Part shown: in pieces, positions 1 through 14,759 of the stretch | How positions within the stretch are numbered: the first letter of the stretch is position 1 | How the letters are laid out: each line of letters begins with the position of its first letter | From: Diphasiastrum complanatum | Taxonomy: Eukaryota; Streptophyta; Lycopodiopsida; Lycopodiales; Lycopodiaceae | Length of the DNA stretch: 64,000 nt | NCBI GenBank assembly: GCA_029204225.1 | Contig: MU832627.1 | Span: 1-64,000, forward strand | Reading direction: 5' to 3' | Made by a program: the position numbers and the translations under genes | The notes under the pieces: generated by a model | Told to the model about the DNA's origin: nothing | What the model saw: only the letters and a program-made list of their open reading frames with translations | Databases searched by the model: none

Positions 1-15
1 AATCGACCAAACTAA

Positions 16-215
16 CCTGTACAAGGAATAGTATTAGAAAACTCAGATATCAAGCGGCCCTTCGCATCATTGGTAGCATTGAGCATTGCCATCCAGTTTC
101 TAGATCTAGCCCCGGAATGGATCCAGAGTTTGAAATGGGTCTCGTCGTCAAAACCTGACCCGGCCGCCTGTCCCGCGTTCAACTGCAACCAAGCCAGGAA
201 GCAGAGAGGCTGCAT
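16..215 (-). CDS. Possible first exon of an unidentified host gene
   Basis: An open frame starts at an ATG at 213-215, directly preceded by an in-frame stop. It runs about 65 codons to a good splice donor (ACAG|GTTAGT) close to the window edge. The start of the peptide (MQPLCFLAWLQLNAG) is hydrophobic and could be a weak signal peptide; the middle (FDDETHFKLWIHSG) is polar and looks like ordinary coding sequence. I do not recognise the family. The rest of the gene would lie to the left of the window. An overlapping open frame at 148-414 in another phase is probably 5' leader. The call rests only on the open frame plus the donor. Confidence 0.3.
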
Positions 216-514
216 TGATCACAGAAACGTCTGAATCATGGACTGGGGGACGATCTGGGAGGGGCGACAGGCCAAAAAGAAAGCGCACAGCACAGCACAG
301 CCCTCTAATGTGGGTCTGGAAAATCAGGAAGAAAGAGCGAAGAAGAAAAATGAGAGAGCAGAAAGCAACAGAAATTTGATCCTCCTCATCCAACAATCCA
401 TATGAAAAATGCAATCCAGTTATCAGAACTTGCTTTGCTCACAAAATTCATATACAAAACAGATCAGATCTACCATTTGTCCTTACCAACAAACACAATT
501 CCATTTTCCTCTCT

Positions 515-542
515 CCCCCCCCCCCCCCCCCCCCCCCCCCCC
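515..542. repeat. Poly-C tract, 28 C
   Basis: An uninterrupted run of 28 C residues (G on the other strand). Such tracts are prone to length slippage and assembly error. Confidence 0.9.
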
Positions 543-599
543 ACCACTTTTCTTTGACACCCATTTTTTAAGTGTTCCTACAAAGGAGAGATGACCCCT

Positions 600-3499
<2,900 letters not shown>

Positions 3500-3902
3500 T
3501 ATGCAATCCTCGATCACAGCCAATTGGAATTTGTAGATAGCGACCCGAAGTGTGTCATGTATGTAGGGGAACAGATCAATGTGGATCATAGGATAGCACC
3601 CGATTGAGATCAATGGTCGTGATTTGGAGATTGAGGATTATTGGATCCTGCCTAACCATTGGATTTGGAGAAAAATCAAGCAAACTTCATTTCAAGGGAC
3701 CCGGGGCCCTTCACTTTCATTAAAAAAATTCAGAGTGAAGAGGACCCAAGCCTTTGAAATTGGTGAAGAGAGAAGTTTCTTTATCCTGAAAAAACAATTC
3801 AAAAACTCAAAAAGCTCCTACTTTTATGTCCATAAGTCATTTCATACTAAAGGAAGGGTTGTGGACTCCAAAAGAAGGGCACCTGGACTGCACATACAAG
3901 TA

Positions 3903-4130
3903 CAGTACCCAAAAATAGAGTGATTATCGAGGAGAAACTGCTCAGTGGATGTCATAAGCAATTTTTCCCTTTCAGAGAGTGAGTAATTGAGAGTGTGTGG
4001 TGAAAAACAATTGTGTTCTAAACTATACCAAAAGTATGGTACCCAGAAATAGAGTGATTATCGAGGAGCGATTTGCCCTTTTCAGGGAGTGAGTAGTTGG
4101 GAGTGTGTGGCAAAAAACATTTTGTGTTCC
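3903..4130. repeat. Direct repeat pair, ~134 bp apart
   Basis: The block TACCC(A)AAATAGAGTGATTATCGAGGAG is followed by a GAGTGAGTA..TTGGGAGTGTGTGG segment, and the whole arrangement occurs twice (from about 3906 and about 4040). It lies upstream of the Copia relic on the same strand and may be remnant LTR or leader sequence of that element; this is inference. Confidence 0.55.
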
Positions 4131-4434
4131 GAAGAGAACTTGGCTTCATATTTTCCACTTAAGCAACAAAGGGGCTTGGTAAAAAAATTTAGCAGGTCAT
4201 TATTTTGATCTTTTCATGTCGCCATTGTACTCATAATACTCTTTTTAGCCTATAGTTGTGAGTATAAAGAAGGAGCTCTAGAATATCATGACAGGGGTGG
4301 AATTGAGGCCAAATATGAATCTTGTAGATATGAGAGCCTATGACAAAAGGTCATGAAAGGAATTGTTCTTGATCAATTTTTTTGGTGAAAGACCATGTGA
4401 TCACGCACATCAGTGATGCAACATTTGACAAGGT

Positions 4435-4990
4435 TTGAAAAAGAGCTTGCTTTATGTTGGAGTGATGGCAAATCAACACTTAAAGGTTAAGTTTGTCAAG
4501 AATTCTTGTTTCATGGAGGACATGAATCATGATTACAAGGTGGTTGCGACATGTTATCACGATAATAATTATGGTCTTTACAAGCTGGATGTGGCCAAAC
4601 CTAGTGAATATGGTTTAGCATCTCAATTTGAGCTTTCGCATCATAGGATCGGCCATATGAACTATGGTAGCTTGCATTTGATAGATAAGATAAAGATGGT
4701 AAGTGAATTACCAACTTTATAGGATGAGCAACATTCAATCTATGAAGGTTGTGTGATGAGAAAATACGAAAAGGAAGAAATTCAAGAAAGGTGGAGCAAC
4801 AAGGGCAAAAAAGACACTTGAATTAAATCATAGTGACCTGTGTGGCCCAATGAAGACCATGTCAGTGGGTGAAGCTTACTTATGACTTTCATAGATGATT
4901 ACTTCATAAGGATGGGGATCTACTTCTTGAAAAGTAAATTGAATGCATTGGATTGCTTTAAGGAGTTCAAAGCTTTGGTGGAGATATGAG
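4435..4990 (+). pseudogene. Copia retrotransposon relic (GAG-pre-integrase to start of integrase)
   Basis: The 95-residue open frame carries the GAG-pre-integrase signature HHRIGHMNYGSLHLI. After a stop, the next ~200 bp read in broken frames as the start of integrase, including LNHSDLCGPMKTMSVGEAY, where the Copia family has HSDLCGPM. Everything upstream (gag, protease) and downstream (integrase core, reverse transcriptase) is missing. The fragment ends near 4985, where a Copia fragment of the opposite strand begins. Confidence 0.75.
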
Positions 4991-5012
4991 AGTAGAGCAA
5001 TAAATCCAACAC

Positions 5013-6315
5013 CCCCCCTTAATCTGGATACGTGAATGCCTTGATCTTTAGACTAAGCAATGCACAAAATTTGATGTGTGCATCAATGCTCAAAGCCTTG
5101 GTAAACACATCTGCGATCATGTTTTGCGTCCGACAGTACGTTAAGCTTATCTCTCTGTCAAGAATCTTACTCCTTACATTGTGATATCGAATCTCAATGT
5201 GCTTACTCCTAAAGTGAAATCTAGGGTTGGCCGATAAGGCAATGGCACTCTGATTACCACAAAACATAATTGTAGGAGTGTACTGATTCAGACTAATATT
5301 TGACAGTAAATCTTTCAACCAAATTGCTTCCTTACATCTATTTAACATCCTTCACTTAATCGGTACTATTGTTGAAAAGCAATGTATCGTCTACATACAA
5401 GGTGATGATTATGAAGGAATGTTGCACTGACTTGAAATAAACATTAGAATCGGCAATGCTTGGTTTGAAACCATGTTGGATGAGGAATGTGTTCATCCTC
5501 TAAAACCAAGCTCTTGATGATTGTTTCAAGCCATAAAGTGCCTTGTGGACCCTTCCAGTACGTATCCCTCAGGTTGTATCATGTGAATATCTTCTTCTAT
5601 AATTTCATTCACATAGATTGTTTGTACATCGAGTTGATGTACTTCGAGGTTGGCCACAGCACCAAATGATAAGAGGACTCAGATCGATGAATGCTTGACT
5701 ACTGGACTGAATGTCTCATTGTAGCTGATGTTTGGGATCTGAGAAAATCCTCTGGCTACTAGTCGAGCCTTCCTTCCTTTGGTCAATATTCCCATCAACT
5801 TTATACTTGATCTTGAAGACCCATTTGCAATCGAAAAGATTGTTGTCGGCAAGTAGTTCGACCAATGAACATGTCTGATTCTTGATCAGAGAGAAATACT
5901 CTCTGTCCATTACTTCTCTCCAGAGATCAAAGTCTGATTGGCTAAGTACCTCTTCGATTGTAGTCAGTTTCTGAACTAAAAGACAAGCATACTCATGAAT
6001 ATACCTCGTGCGTTGTGTGTGCACTTAGTTCGATATTCCTGGAGGTCGCATCGGTTGATGATCCATTCCTTGGTCAGGTTGTTGCTGAGTAACAGCAATG
6101 TCTTCCTTTGATTCGTTGTCAAATAGTTGGTCGACTGTCGGCAAGATGGAGCATGAGGTTCAATTTGTTCTGTCGATGGCAGGTGTCGAAGGTTCACATG
6201 GAACTTTACCCTTGTCTTTGAAGTCGATGAATTGATCCTCGATAAAGACAATATCCTTGCCGAATAAAATCTACTGTGTATTGGGGTCGTATAGCTTATA
6301 GAATCTAGTGTAGTA
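5013..6315 (-). pseudogene. Copia retrotransposon relic (integrase C-term, RT N-term, RNase H)
   Basis: Three blocks are in family order on the minus strand. At 6315-5976 is the integrase tail (YDPNTQ, then FGKDIVF). At 6024-5716 is the start of reverse transcriptase, including the family hallmark CKWVFKIKYKVDGNI. At 5348-5019 is the RNase H end, with RSKHIEIRYHNVR and IADVFTKAL. The catalytic RT core (YVDDM) and most of RNase H are deleted. Downstream, the reverse complement reads AAGGGGGGGTGTTGGATTT at about 5000-5018, which looks like a polypurine tract followed by an LTR start. Confidence 0.78.
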
Positions 6316-6321
6316 TGCAGA

Positions 6322-9300
6322 TCACATCACACAATCACCATAGCCACTCCTCACAAGCTCTCATAGATTGCACAACAAAAGTTAATAGACTACAAAGCAA
6401 CACTATACATATAGAGTATTCACAAACTGCATGAAAAGGCAGGTGTCCTAAAATTGGCCTACCACCTGTCAAACTAAGGTCGGGCCCAATATGGCCAAAT
6501 TCGACCGACAAACTTGGGACATGCCCCCAAGTATAGCAAGTACTGTAAATAACTTTGTACAGACTAACTTTTCCTACCAATATGGCTACTCGGCTAACCC
6601 AAGTAGCCGGCTACGGGATCAGTGCACGACTGATATAATGATAGTGGGTCACGTCCCGAACACAATCATATATAGTAAACTGACTAATTGTACATTTATT
6701 ACAATATCACATTTAGAGCTTACATAAAATGTATATCAGATTAACTCTGATTTCTAACTCTCTCCCTTAAGCTCAAATGTGATAAGAGTGAAAAACAATA
6801 ATTTGTAGCAATGTCTGGAGTGTCCAAAAGATGTTATGCATGTCCTGCTACTCTGTACTTGACTCATACTCAAGCACACCAACAAACTACCAGGTTTGAC
6901 TCACAAAGTATCATGCAAACAGAATGCTCATACAGAGAGTCTACCACACTCTCGACCAACTGACTCATCCTCATCCAACTTGAAACACAAGTGGACCACA
7001 TGAGCGACATGGCTCAAACTGAGGAAATCCTGCTGCCACCATGAGACTTACATCCCCCATCTAGCTAGGCTGACATCCTATCAGACAGATACAAGCACAA
7101 ACCTGTAAAATTGACATAAATGAGCGACTGAGGTTCAACCTGAGGAAATCTTACTGCCACCATAAGATTGCACCCTCGCCAAATAAACAGCTAGTAGGCA
7201 ATGACAAGTCAATGAGCATAAAATGACTACTTTCTTCCTGACGTAGCAAATGCACAACCACATACAACTCCGACTCAGATCTAGACTCCCGTGACAAGGT
7301 AACATGCAAGCCCACACACACTCCTGCAATGACCAAGGCCTGCCCATAAGTGGTATTCTGTTGTACCAACACCTGTGCCACCTATAGATCTGCTGCTACA
7401 CCACTGGTCTCCGACCATGGCCTGCACCTATGACTAAGATGCCCTCACATCCAAGCATATCACATAGATGTCCTCATACATCATCCAAAATCAACCATCT
7501 CGAACCAATGAGCGCTCCAAACCTCATCTCTGATGTATCTCCCAAACAAAGTTATGTTCCAAGCCGCTTTGCCCTGATATCCTATCCAATAAGCCTTGAA
7601 AGTTGATCCACATCCATTCCCTATGCTCCAAGCACAAGAGTCTACAAAGGACTCAATGAATGAATGTATGCGAAACTCACCATAGGCTATACCTGAGTAG
7701 CTCGCCCACCTCCCAGAGATGCTGATGATGATCTGTCTGTCTTACATCCCATGTAGGTTCAACTTTCTATGCTTGACGTTGCCGACTCTGATTTGACCAG
7801 TCTATAGGCCTCCCACCAAGGAGCCTATCTCACCAACACTGTATCCATCATAGCGTCCAAGCCAAAGCAAATACAAACTAGATCCACTATCATGATGAAT
7901 AACTCACCCACGATCCATAGCATATCAAGTAGGATAGCTCCAGAACCATGTACCTTGTACCATCTAATCACCGAGTATCCATTACCCGCTGATAGCTCCC
8001 CAAGAATCTGTCCACCTGTAGTGCAACTAGACTCTAACTGGATCTAACCAAAAACTGCATCCTGCTTGCCAAAAGATGATGGATAGAAATAACATGTGAT
8101 GCCAACCTGGAGATAATTGTGCATATAACCATGCAGCTCACCTGATCACTCGCCAAAATATCAGCTGTCACTCCCTGAGCAACCATCTCCATCCATGTTG
8201 GCTCACAACCATGGGCATGCTGGATCCACATCACCCCATAATGAACTCCATGCCCTCATGATATGTACCATGCCACCTACCTCCAAGTAGGCTGGACCTG
8301 TCCCTAGGTCACCACATGATGCACCAGCTAAAGAACATCGTCCATACATTAGATGACATGTCATACCTGAGCAACTATAGTATCTCCATGAGTGCCACCC
8401 CAATGGACTCGTCATCCACATACTATGCTCACCTGATATCTCCGATCCTGGTCACCATCCTGCTAGACAAGCTAATCTCCAAAGCATCACCTACTCCACC
8501 TGGCTCCTAGCATCTGCTTGCTCTCCTTGGCTATGTGCCACCTGACACCATGCCAACGCAAGCATATCCCTAAGTCGCCTCTCACGAGATCCCGAGACTA
8601 ATGTCTCCCTGATCGTACTGAGGTATAGGGCTCTGAGTGACTTCCTCTAGGCTTATCCTTGATCTCATCACCCGAGAATCTGCACCATGGAAATTCCAAC
8701 ACCCAGGCTCCTGCAAATATAGCCAAATGCATGAAAGTTATAGGTAGCTTATCCACGCCAGTGATGGTAGATGTCTCCCCATCGATGCCAATATCCAAAA
8801 TTGGCCCCCTGCTATAATGCCATCTTGTACTCCCAAACGATTACACCATGAATCCTCGCCATCAGTGTCTTGTCCAGTAGATCGCTAGCAAAATACTCAT
8901 CATAGTGTTTGCCCTCTGATCACCACCCATGCGATCTCCATCAGCTCTCCAACCTAGAGATGGCTCTCAAAGCTTCACGCTTTGTCCATTTGCATTTGCA
9001 GCTTCCTGATTCCATCATGAATCCCACTTGTAAGTCTTGTCCATGCCAATGACTCAAGTCCAATATGAAATAGCTGCCCCCTGATGATCATCCCATGTCA
9101 TCTTGCAGTGCTATCCCTACCATGTATCTCAATGCCATCCTTGATCACAAAGATCTAAGCATCTACCCTGCAATGCCCACTTGTATTCCCCCAAACTAGC
9201 TCCAAGTTGCTTCTGTGAATGGTTCCAAACCACTCCTTGAGAATACACTGAGATGTGAACTCAAAAGCCACCATAAAGTCCGTCTGCGGCATGGCTCCGA

Positions 9301-9330
9301 TCCGACTACCTAGTGCTAGATCCTATCAAG
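6322..9330. repeat. Unclassified dispersed repeat, copy A (~2.9 kb)
   Basis: It aligns over about 2.85 kb with 10439-13270, in the same orientation and at roughly 90-95% identity by eye, with scattered small indels. Both copies begin ATCACATCACACAATCACC and contain CTCTCCCTTAAGCTCAAATG. Read on the minus strand, that second motif gives a purine-rich CTTAAGGGAGAGAGTTAG, resembling a polypurine tract followed by an LTR. I find no recognisable protein on either strand. It may be the non-coding 3' part of a Copia-like or non-autonomous LTR element. Confidence 0.7.
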
Positions 9331-9389
9331 ATTTCAACTCCTTGTATATGGAGCTTTTGTAAAGTTTTAGTCTCTAGTGTAAAAACAAC

Positions 9390-10080
9390 TTAATTCTTGC
9401 AGTAAAGTTCTAAGATGTGATGATGGAGAAGAGTATATCTCCAAAAAGATGAGAGACTTTTGTGAGATCAATGGCATTCAGAGAGAGCTCACTCGTTCCT
9501 ACACTCCTCAACAAAATGGGGTGGCCGAGAGGATAAGATCCAAAAAGTTGCTGATTTCTTGCATAATATGCATGAAATGTTGCAAGTGGCCCATGATTGT
9601 ATCCAGAGTGTTTAGGATAGAGCTTAGCACTATGTCGATCTTAAGAGGAGATTTTAAAGCTGATGACTGGGTATATCTTAGGATACCTAAAGGTTCTAAG
9701 ACTATGCATATGGGGAAGCCTTATAAATTGTCTACCAGATATTGTGTACCATTTCAGATTATAAGAAAAATTGGTTCTTTAGCTTATGAAGTAGATCTTC
9801 AGGACAAGATTACAGCTCACCCTGTGTTTCATGTAAGTCGGTTAGAATTATGTTTATATGAAGGTAACATAGTTGTTCAAAGGAAGATCTTACCCATTTG
9901 GAGGACTTATCGCTTAGTGTTCCTTTGGAACCTGAAAAGGCCCTCAGAATTACAGATAAACAATTGAGAAATCATTCTATCTCTGAGTGTTTGATTAGGT
10001 GGAAGGGACGAACTAAGGATGATGATTCATGGGAACGGGTTTTCATTTCTAAGGATAGAAATGGTTCAAGGGGGGAAGAA
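9390..10080 (+). pseudogene. Chimeric relic: Copia integrase joined to Gypsy integrase C-term and chromodomain
   Basis: About 9405-9528 encodes a Copia integrase core segment (CDDGEEYIS...YTPQQNGVAER). At about 9529 it switches to a Gypsy chromovirus integrase C-terminus. That part reads, with frameshifts, KVADFLHNMHEMLQV, then DDWVYLRIPKGSK, then YKLSTRYCVPFQIIRKIGSLAYEV and HPVFHVSRL. It ends in a chromodomain (SECLIRWKGRTKDDDSWE). A related, better preserved Gypsy segment lies on the minus strand at 32746-33547. The join is probably a deletion or ectopic recombination between two nested elements. Confidence 0.75.
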
Positions 10081-10437
10081 TGTTATGTCCATGTCATGTA
10101 TAAGAGAATCGGAATAACTTCTGATGTGGATAGCCGGTCACTCCAGTTGTATGTGGTTAGCCGGTCACTCCAGTTGTATGTTAATAGCCGGTCACTCCAG
10201 TTGTATGTGGTTATTAGTTATGCTACGTCATTTTGGACATGATCGATGAAGTAATTAATAATCATATGAGGGCCCAAACCTATAAACCTTCTAAACGGCC
10301 TCCATACAAGTCGTGTTGCTCATATTGATCTAAATCACTATGCTCTTCATATTGATCTCGATAGTCATAATATGATTTCTAAATGAACCCTTGAAGTATT
10401 ATTCTTTACTTGGATAGTTTGATGAATATTCATTGGC
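10081..10437 (+). mobile_element. Gypsy LTR fragment with 27-bp x 3 internal repeat
   Basis: It follows a purine-rich GGGGGGAAGAA and starts TGTTATGTCCATGTC, the usual position and form of a 3' LTR start. Three 27-bp units beginning TAGCCGGTCACTCCAG sit at 10131, 10158 and 10185. The same LTR family recurs at 32240-32717 (minus) and 46181-46412 (plus), where only one unit is present. The right end abuts repeat copy B, so the LTR may be truncated. Confidence 0.65.
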
Positions 10438-10438
10438 A

Positions 10439-13270
10439 AATCACATCACACAATCACCATAGCCACTCCTCACAAGCTCTCAAAGATGGCATAGCAAAAG
10501 TTATTAGATTACAAAGAAACACTGTACATATAGAGTATTCACAAACTGCATGAAAAGGCAGGTGTCCTAAAACTGGCCTACCACCTGTCAGCAAACTAAG
10601 GTCGGGCCCAATATGGCCAAATTCAACCGACAAACTTGGGACGTGCCCCCAAGTATAGCAAGTATTGTAAATAACTTTGTACAGGCTAATTCTTCCTATG
10701 TGTGGCTACTCGGCTAACCCAAGTAGTCGGCTACATGATCAGTGCCTGATCAATATATCCCAATGGGTCACGTCCCAATCACAACCATATACAGTAAACC
10801 AAATAAACTGTACAATAATTACATCATCACATTTAGAGCTTATACTAATGAATCAGATCAAAATCGATTTCTAACTCTCTCCCTTAAGCTCAAATGTGAT
10901 AAGAGTGAAAAAACAATAATTTGTAGCAATGTCTGGAGTGTCCAAAAGATGTTATGCATGTCCTGCTACTCTGTACTTGACTCACACTCAAGCACACCAA
11001 CAAACCAACACAAGTGGACCACATGAGCAACATGGCTCAAATTGAGGAAATCTCACTGCCACCATGAGACTTACATCCTCCATCTAGCTAGGCTGACATC
11101 CTATCACACACTTACAAGCACAAACCTGTAAAGTTGTCATAAATGAGCGACTGAGGCTCAACCTGAGGAAATCTTACTTCCACTATAAGATCGTACCCTC
11201 ACTAGATAGACAACTAGTAGACAATGACAAGTCAATGAACATAAAATGACTACTGTTCATAACGTCGCAAATGCACAACCACATACAACTCTGACTCATA
11301 TCTAGACTCTCGTGACAAGGTAACACGCAAGCCCACACACACTCATGCAAACCAACATGAATGATAAAGTGTCAAATACATGACCAAGGCCTGCCCATAA
11401 GTGGTATCCTGTTGTACCAACACATGTGCCACTTGTAGATCCGCTGCTATAGCACTGGTCACCAAATCATGTCTCCAACCATGGCCTGCACCTATAACCA
11501 AGATGTCATCACGTCCAAGCATATCACATAGATGTCCTCATACATCATCCAAGATCAACCATCTCGAAACAATGAGCGCTCCAAGTCTCATCTCTGATGT
11601 ATCTCCCAAACAAAGCCATGCTCCAAGCCGCTTTGCCTTGACATCCTGTCCAATAAGCCCCGAAAGATGATCCTCATCCATTCCCCATGCTCCAAGCACA
11701 AAAGTCTACAAAGGACTCAATGAATGAATGTACGCAAAACTGACCATAGGCTATACCAGAGTAGCTCGCCCACCTCCTAGAGATACTGATGATGATCTGT
11801 CTGTCCTACATCCCATGTAGGTTCAACTTTCCATGCTTGACGTTGAAAACTCTGATTTGACCAGTCTATAGGCCTCTCACCAAGGAGCCTATCTCACCAA
11901 CATTGTATCCATCATAGTGTTTGAGCCAAAGCAAATGCAGACTAGATCCACTATCGTGATGAATAACTCACCCATGATCCATAGCATATCAGGTAGGATA
12001 GCTCCAAAACCCTATAAACCCTGTACCATCTGATTATTCGCCAAAGTATCCATTACCCATTGATATCTCCCCAAGAATCTGTCCACCTGTAGTGCAACTA
12101 GACTCCAACTGGATCTAACCAAAAGCTGCATCCTGCTTGCCAAAAGATGATGGATAGAAATAACATGTGACGCCAACCTGGAGATAACTGTGCATATAAC
12201 CATGTAGCTCACCTGATCACTCGCCAAAATATCAGTTGTACTCCCTGAGCAACCATCTCCATCCCTGCTAGCTCACAACCATGGGCATGCTGGATCCACA
12301 TCACCCCGTAATGCACTCCATGCCCTCAGGATATGTACCACCCCATGTACACTCCATGCCACCTACCTCCAAGTAGGCTTGACCCATCCTAGGTCACCAC
12401 ATGATGCACCAGCTGAAGAACATCGTCCATACATCAAATGACATGTCATACCCGAGCAATTGTAGCATCTCCCCGAGTGCCACCCCAATGGACTCGTCAT
12501 CCACATACTATGGTCACTCGATGTCTCCAATCCTGGTCACCATCCTGCTAGACAAGTCGAACTCCAAAGCATCACCTCCTCCACTTGGCTCCTAGCATCT
12601 GCTCGCTCTCCCTGGCTATGTGCCACCCGACACCATGCCAATGTAAGCTTGTCCCTGAGTCGCCGCTCATGGGATCCTGAGACTACTGTCTCCCTGATCG
12701 TACTGAGGTATATGCTCTAAGTGACTTCCTCTAGGCTTCTCCATGATCTCACCACCTAAGAATCTGCACCATGAAAATTCCAACACCCGTGCCAAGCCTA
12801 GACTCCTACAAATACAGCCAAATGCATGAAAGCTATAGGTCGCTTATCCACGCCCGTGATGGTAGATGTCTCCCCATCGATGCCAATATCCAAAACTGGC
12901 CCCCTGCTGTAATGTCATCATGTACTTCCAAATGAGCACACCCTGAAGTCCTCGCTATCAGTGTTACTCCAGTAGATCGCTAGCAAAACACTCACCACAG
13001 TGTTTGCCCTCCGATCACACCCCGTACGATCTCCATCAGCTCTCCAACCTAGATCTGGCTCTCAAAGCTTCACGCTTTGTCCATTTGCATTTATAGCTTC
13101 CTGATTCCATCACGAATCCCACCTGTAAGTCTTGTCCATGCCAATGACTCAAGTCTAATTTGAAATAGCTGCCCCCTGATGATCATCCCATGTCATCCTG
13201 CAATGCTATTCCTACCAGGTATCCCAATGCCATTCCTGATCACAAAGATCTGAGTATCTAACCTGCAGTG
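10439..13270. repeat. Unclassified dispersed repeat, copy B (~2.8 kb)
   Basis: Second copy of the repeat at 6322-9330. It starts at the same base pattern but stops about 60 bp earlier relative to copy A and continues straight into an unrelated Gypsy relic. A shared left end with different right ends points to two insertion or truncation events rather than one segmental duplication. No coding domain was recognised. Confidence 0.7.
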
Positions 13271-13289
13271 TACTATCGGATATTCATTT

Positions 13290-14426
13290 TATTTTTTGCG
13301 GATTTAGAAGACTTATATACAAGTTGACTCTTGTACCTATTTGGACGATGGAGTCATTGGAAACATTTGAAAAATTGAAGAAAGCTTTAGCTTCTGCACC
13401 AATTTTATGGGCTCCAAATTAAACAATTGAGTTCCTGATGCATCAAACCTTGCTATTGGATCAGTTTTGACACAACCAGGTGAATACAAGAAAGATTATC
13501 CCATCAGATTTGCAAGTCGACAGCTTATAGATTCTGAGAAAAATTATTCGACAACTGAAAGAGAAGCGTTGGCCATGGTTTTTTTCGGTAATAAATTTTG
13601 ACATTATCTAATGGCAACGCATTATTCATTTGATATTGATCACCAGCCGTTACTTTATTTAATGAACAAGACGTGCAACATGGGACGTATTACAAGATGG
13701 CTACTTCTATTGATTGAATTTGTTTTTCAAGTTGTGGTTCGAAAAGGTACACAACATGATCTTGTGGACTATGTTTCAAGAATCGAATAAGCACCTGTGG
13801 ATGATGAACTGCCAGATGTTGCATTGTTTTATGTTGAAGCAATACCTGAGTGGGTAGCATATATTGTTGAGTATCTGATGTTAGGCCAACCTAATGACTC
13901 TTTGATGAATTTAGATGATGTGTGTTGTCTCACGAAGTACTTGAACTAATCATGTTTTCACATGATGGGATGGGAGGTGGACATTTTTCAACATATATCA
14001 TTGTTCGCAAAATTTTACAATCAGGGTGTTGGTGGCCGACATTTTATAAGGATACCAAAAACTATATTCAATCATGTGATGTATGTCAACGAGCATGGCG
14101 TCCTACGAAGCAGAATTATGAACCTTTGCATCCGGTTTTATCCCAAGCACCGTTCGAAAAATGGGGACTTGGTAGTACATGCATTAGCAGCAGGTAAAGT
14201 TCGTTGCAAGGCATGGCACGACCGCCGCTTACACAAAAAAGACATGAAAGAAGGAGATCTAGCATTCATGTATAAGACAAAATTGATAAAAGGCAAATTG
14301 AAGTTTACAGGTGAAGGACCGTATAAGGTGAAAAAAATATTGAACTATGGGGTAGTTATTTTAGAACACTTGGATGGAAAACGATTTGATACTCCAGTGA
14401 ATGGCAGCCGACTACGCAAGTTTTGA
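13290..14426 (+). pseudogene. Gypsy retrotransposon relic (RNase H, integrase zinc finger, integrase C-term)
   Basis: In broken frames it reads FEKLKKALASAPIL, FASRQLIDSEKNYSTTERE and VVVRKGTQHDLVDYVSRIE (RNase H). Next come DDELPDVALF and the integrase HHCC finger (H..GGGHFS..T..KIL..GCWWPTFYKD...C.VCQR). The catalytic integrase core is deleted after FEKWGL. The C-terminal part resumes (VRCKAWHDRRLHKKDMKEGDL) with the GPY/F-type segment FTGEGPYKVKKIL and stops at TAG near 14424. This is a 5'-truncated, internally deleted copy of a lineage different from the chromodomain Gypsy elements elsewhere in the window. Confidence 0.75.
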
Positions 14427-14755
14427 CAGCCAGTTCAACTAGTTCAACCAACATGATCCAACACCTTGTTATTTTTACTTTAGTTGTTTTACAATTTTTT
14501 GTTTTACATTACGTGTTGATTCTTTTTGGAAAAGGCAGTAGAAAAAAAATGATGAGCAAAATTAAAAAAAAAATTTCATCAGGATCAAAAACAATTGAAG
14601 GAAAGTATTTTCAAAAGTTCATTTTTTGATGAAAAAATGACTTATAAAATCATTTTTTGAGTCAAATCTTGAACAGTCTCTCTTAGAAACCTTCGTCGAA
14701 TTGCCAGATCATAAATTCACCTCAAATTTACTCACACTGAGTTGGGCGAAGGTTG
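14427..14755. other. Gap between Gypsy relic and the histone-like gene
   Basis: AT-rich sequence with poly-A stretches. It may contain the 3' end of the Gypsy relic or the last exon and 3'UTR of the minus-strand gene to its right. No firm feature was seen. Confidence 0.4.
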
Positions 14756-14759
14756 TTTT

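Noticed and set aside
6322-13270. Repeat copies A and B as the two LTRs of one element
   Set aside because: Right ends differ, the 1.1 kb between them holds fragments of two other elements, and there is no primer-binding site after copy A or target duplication outside.
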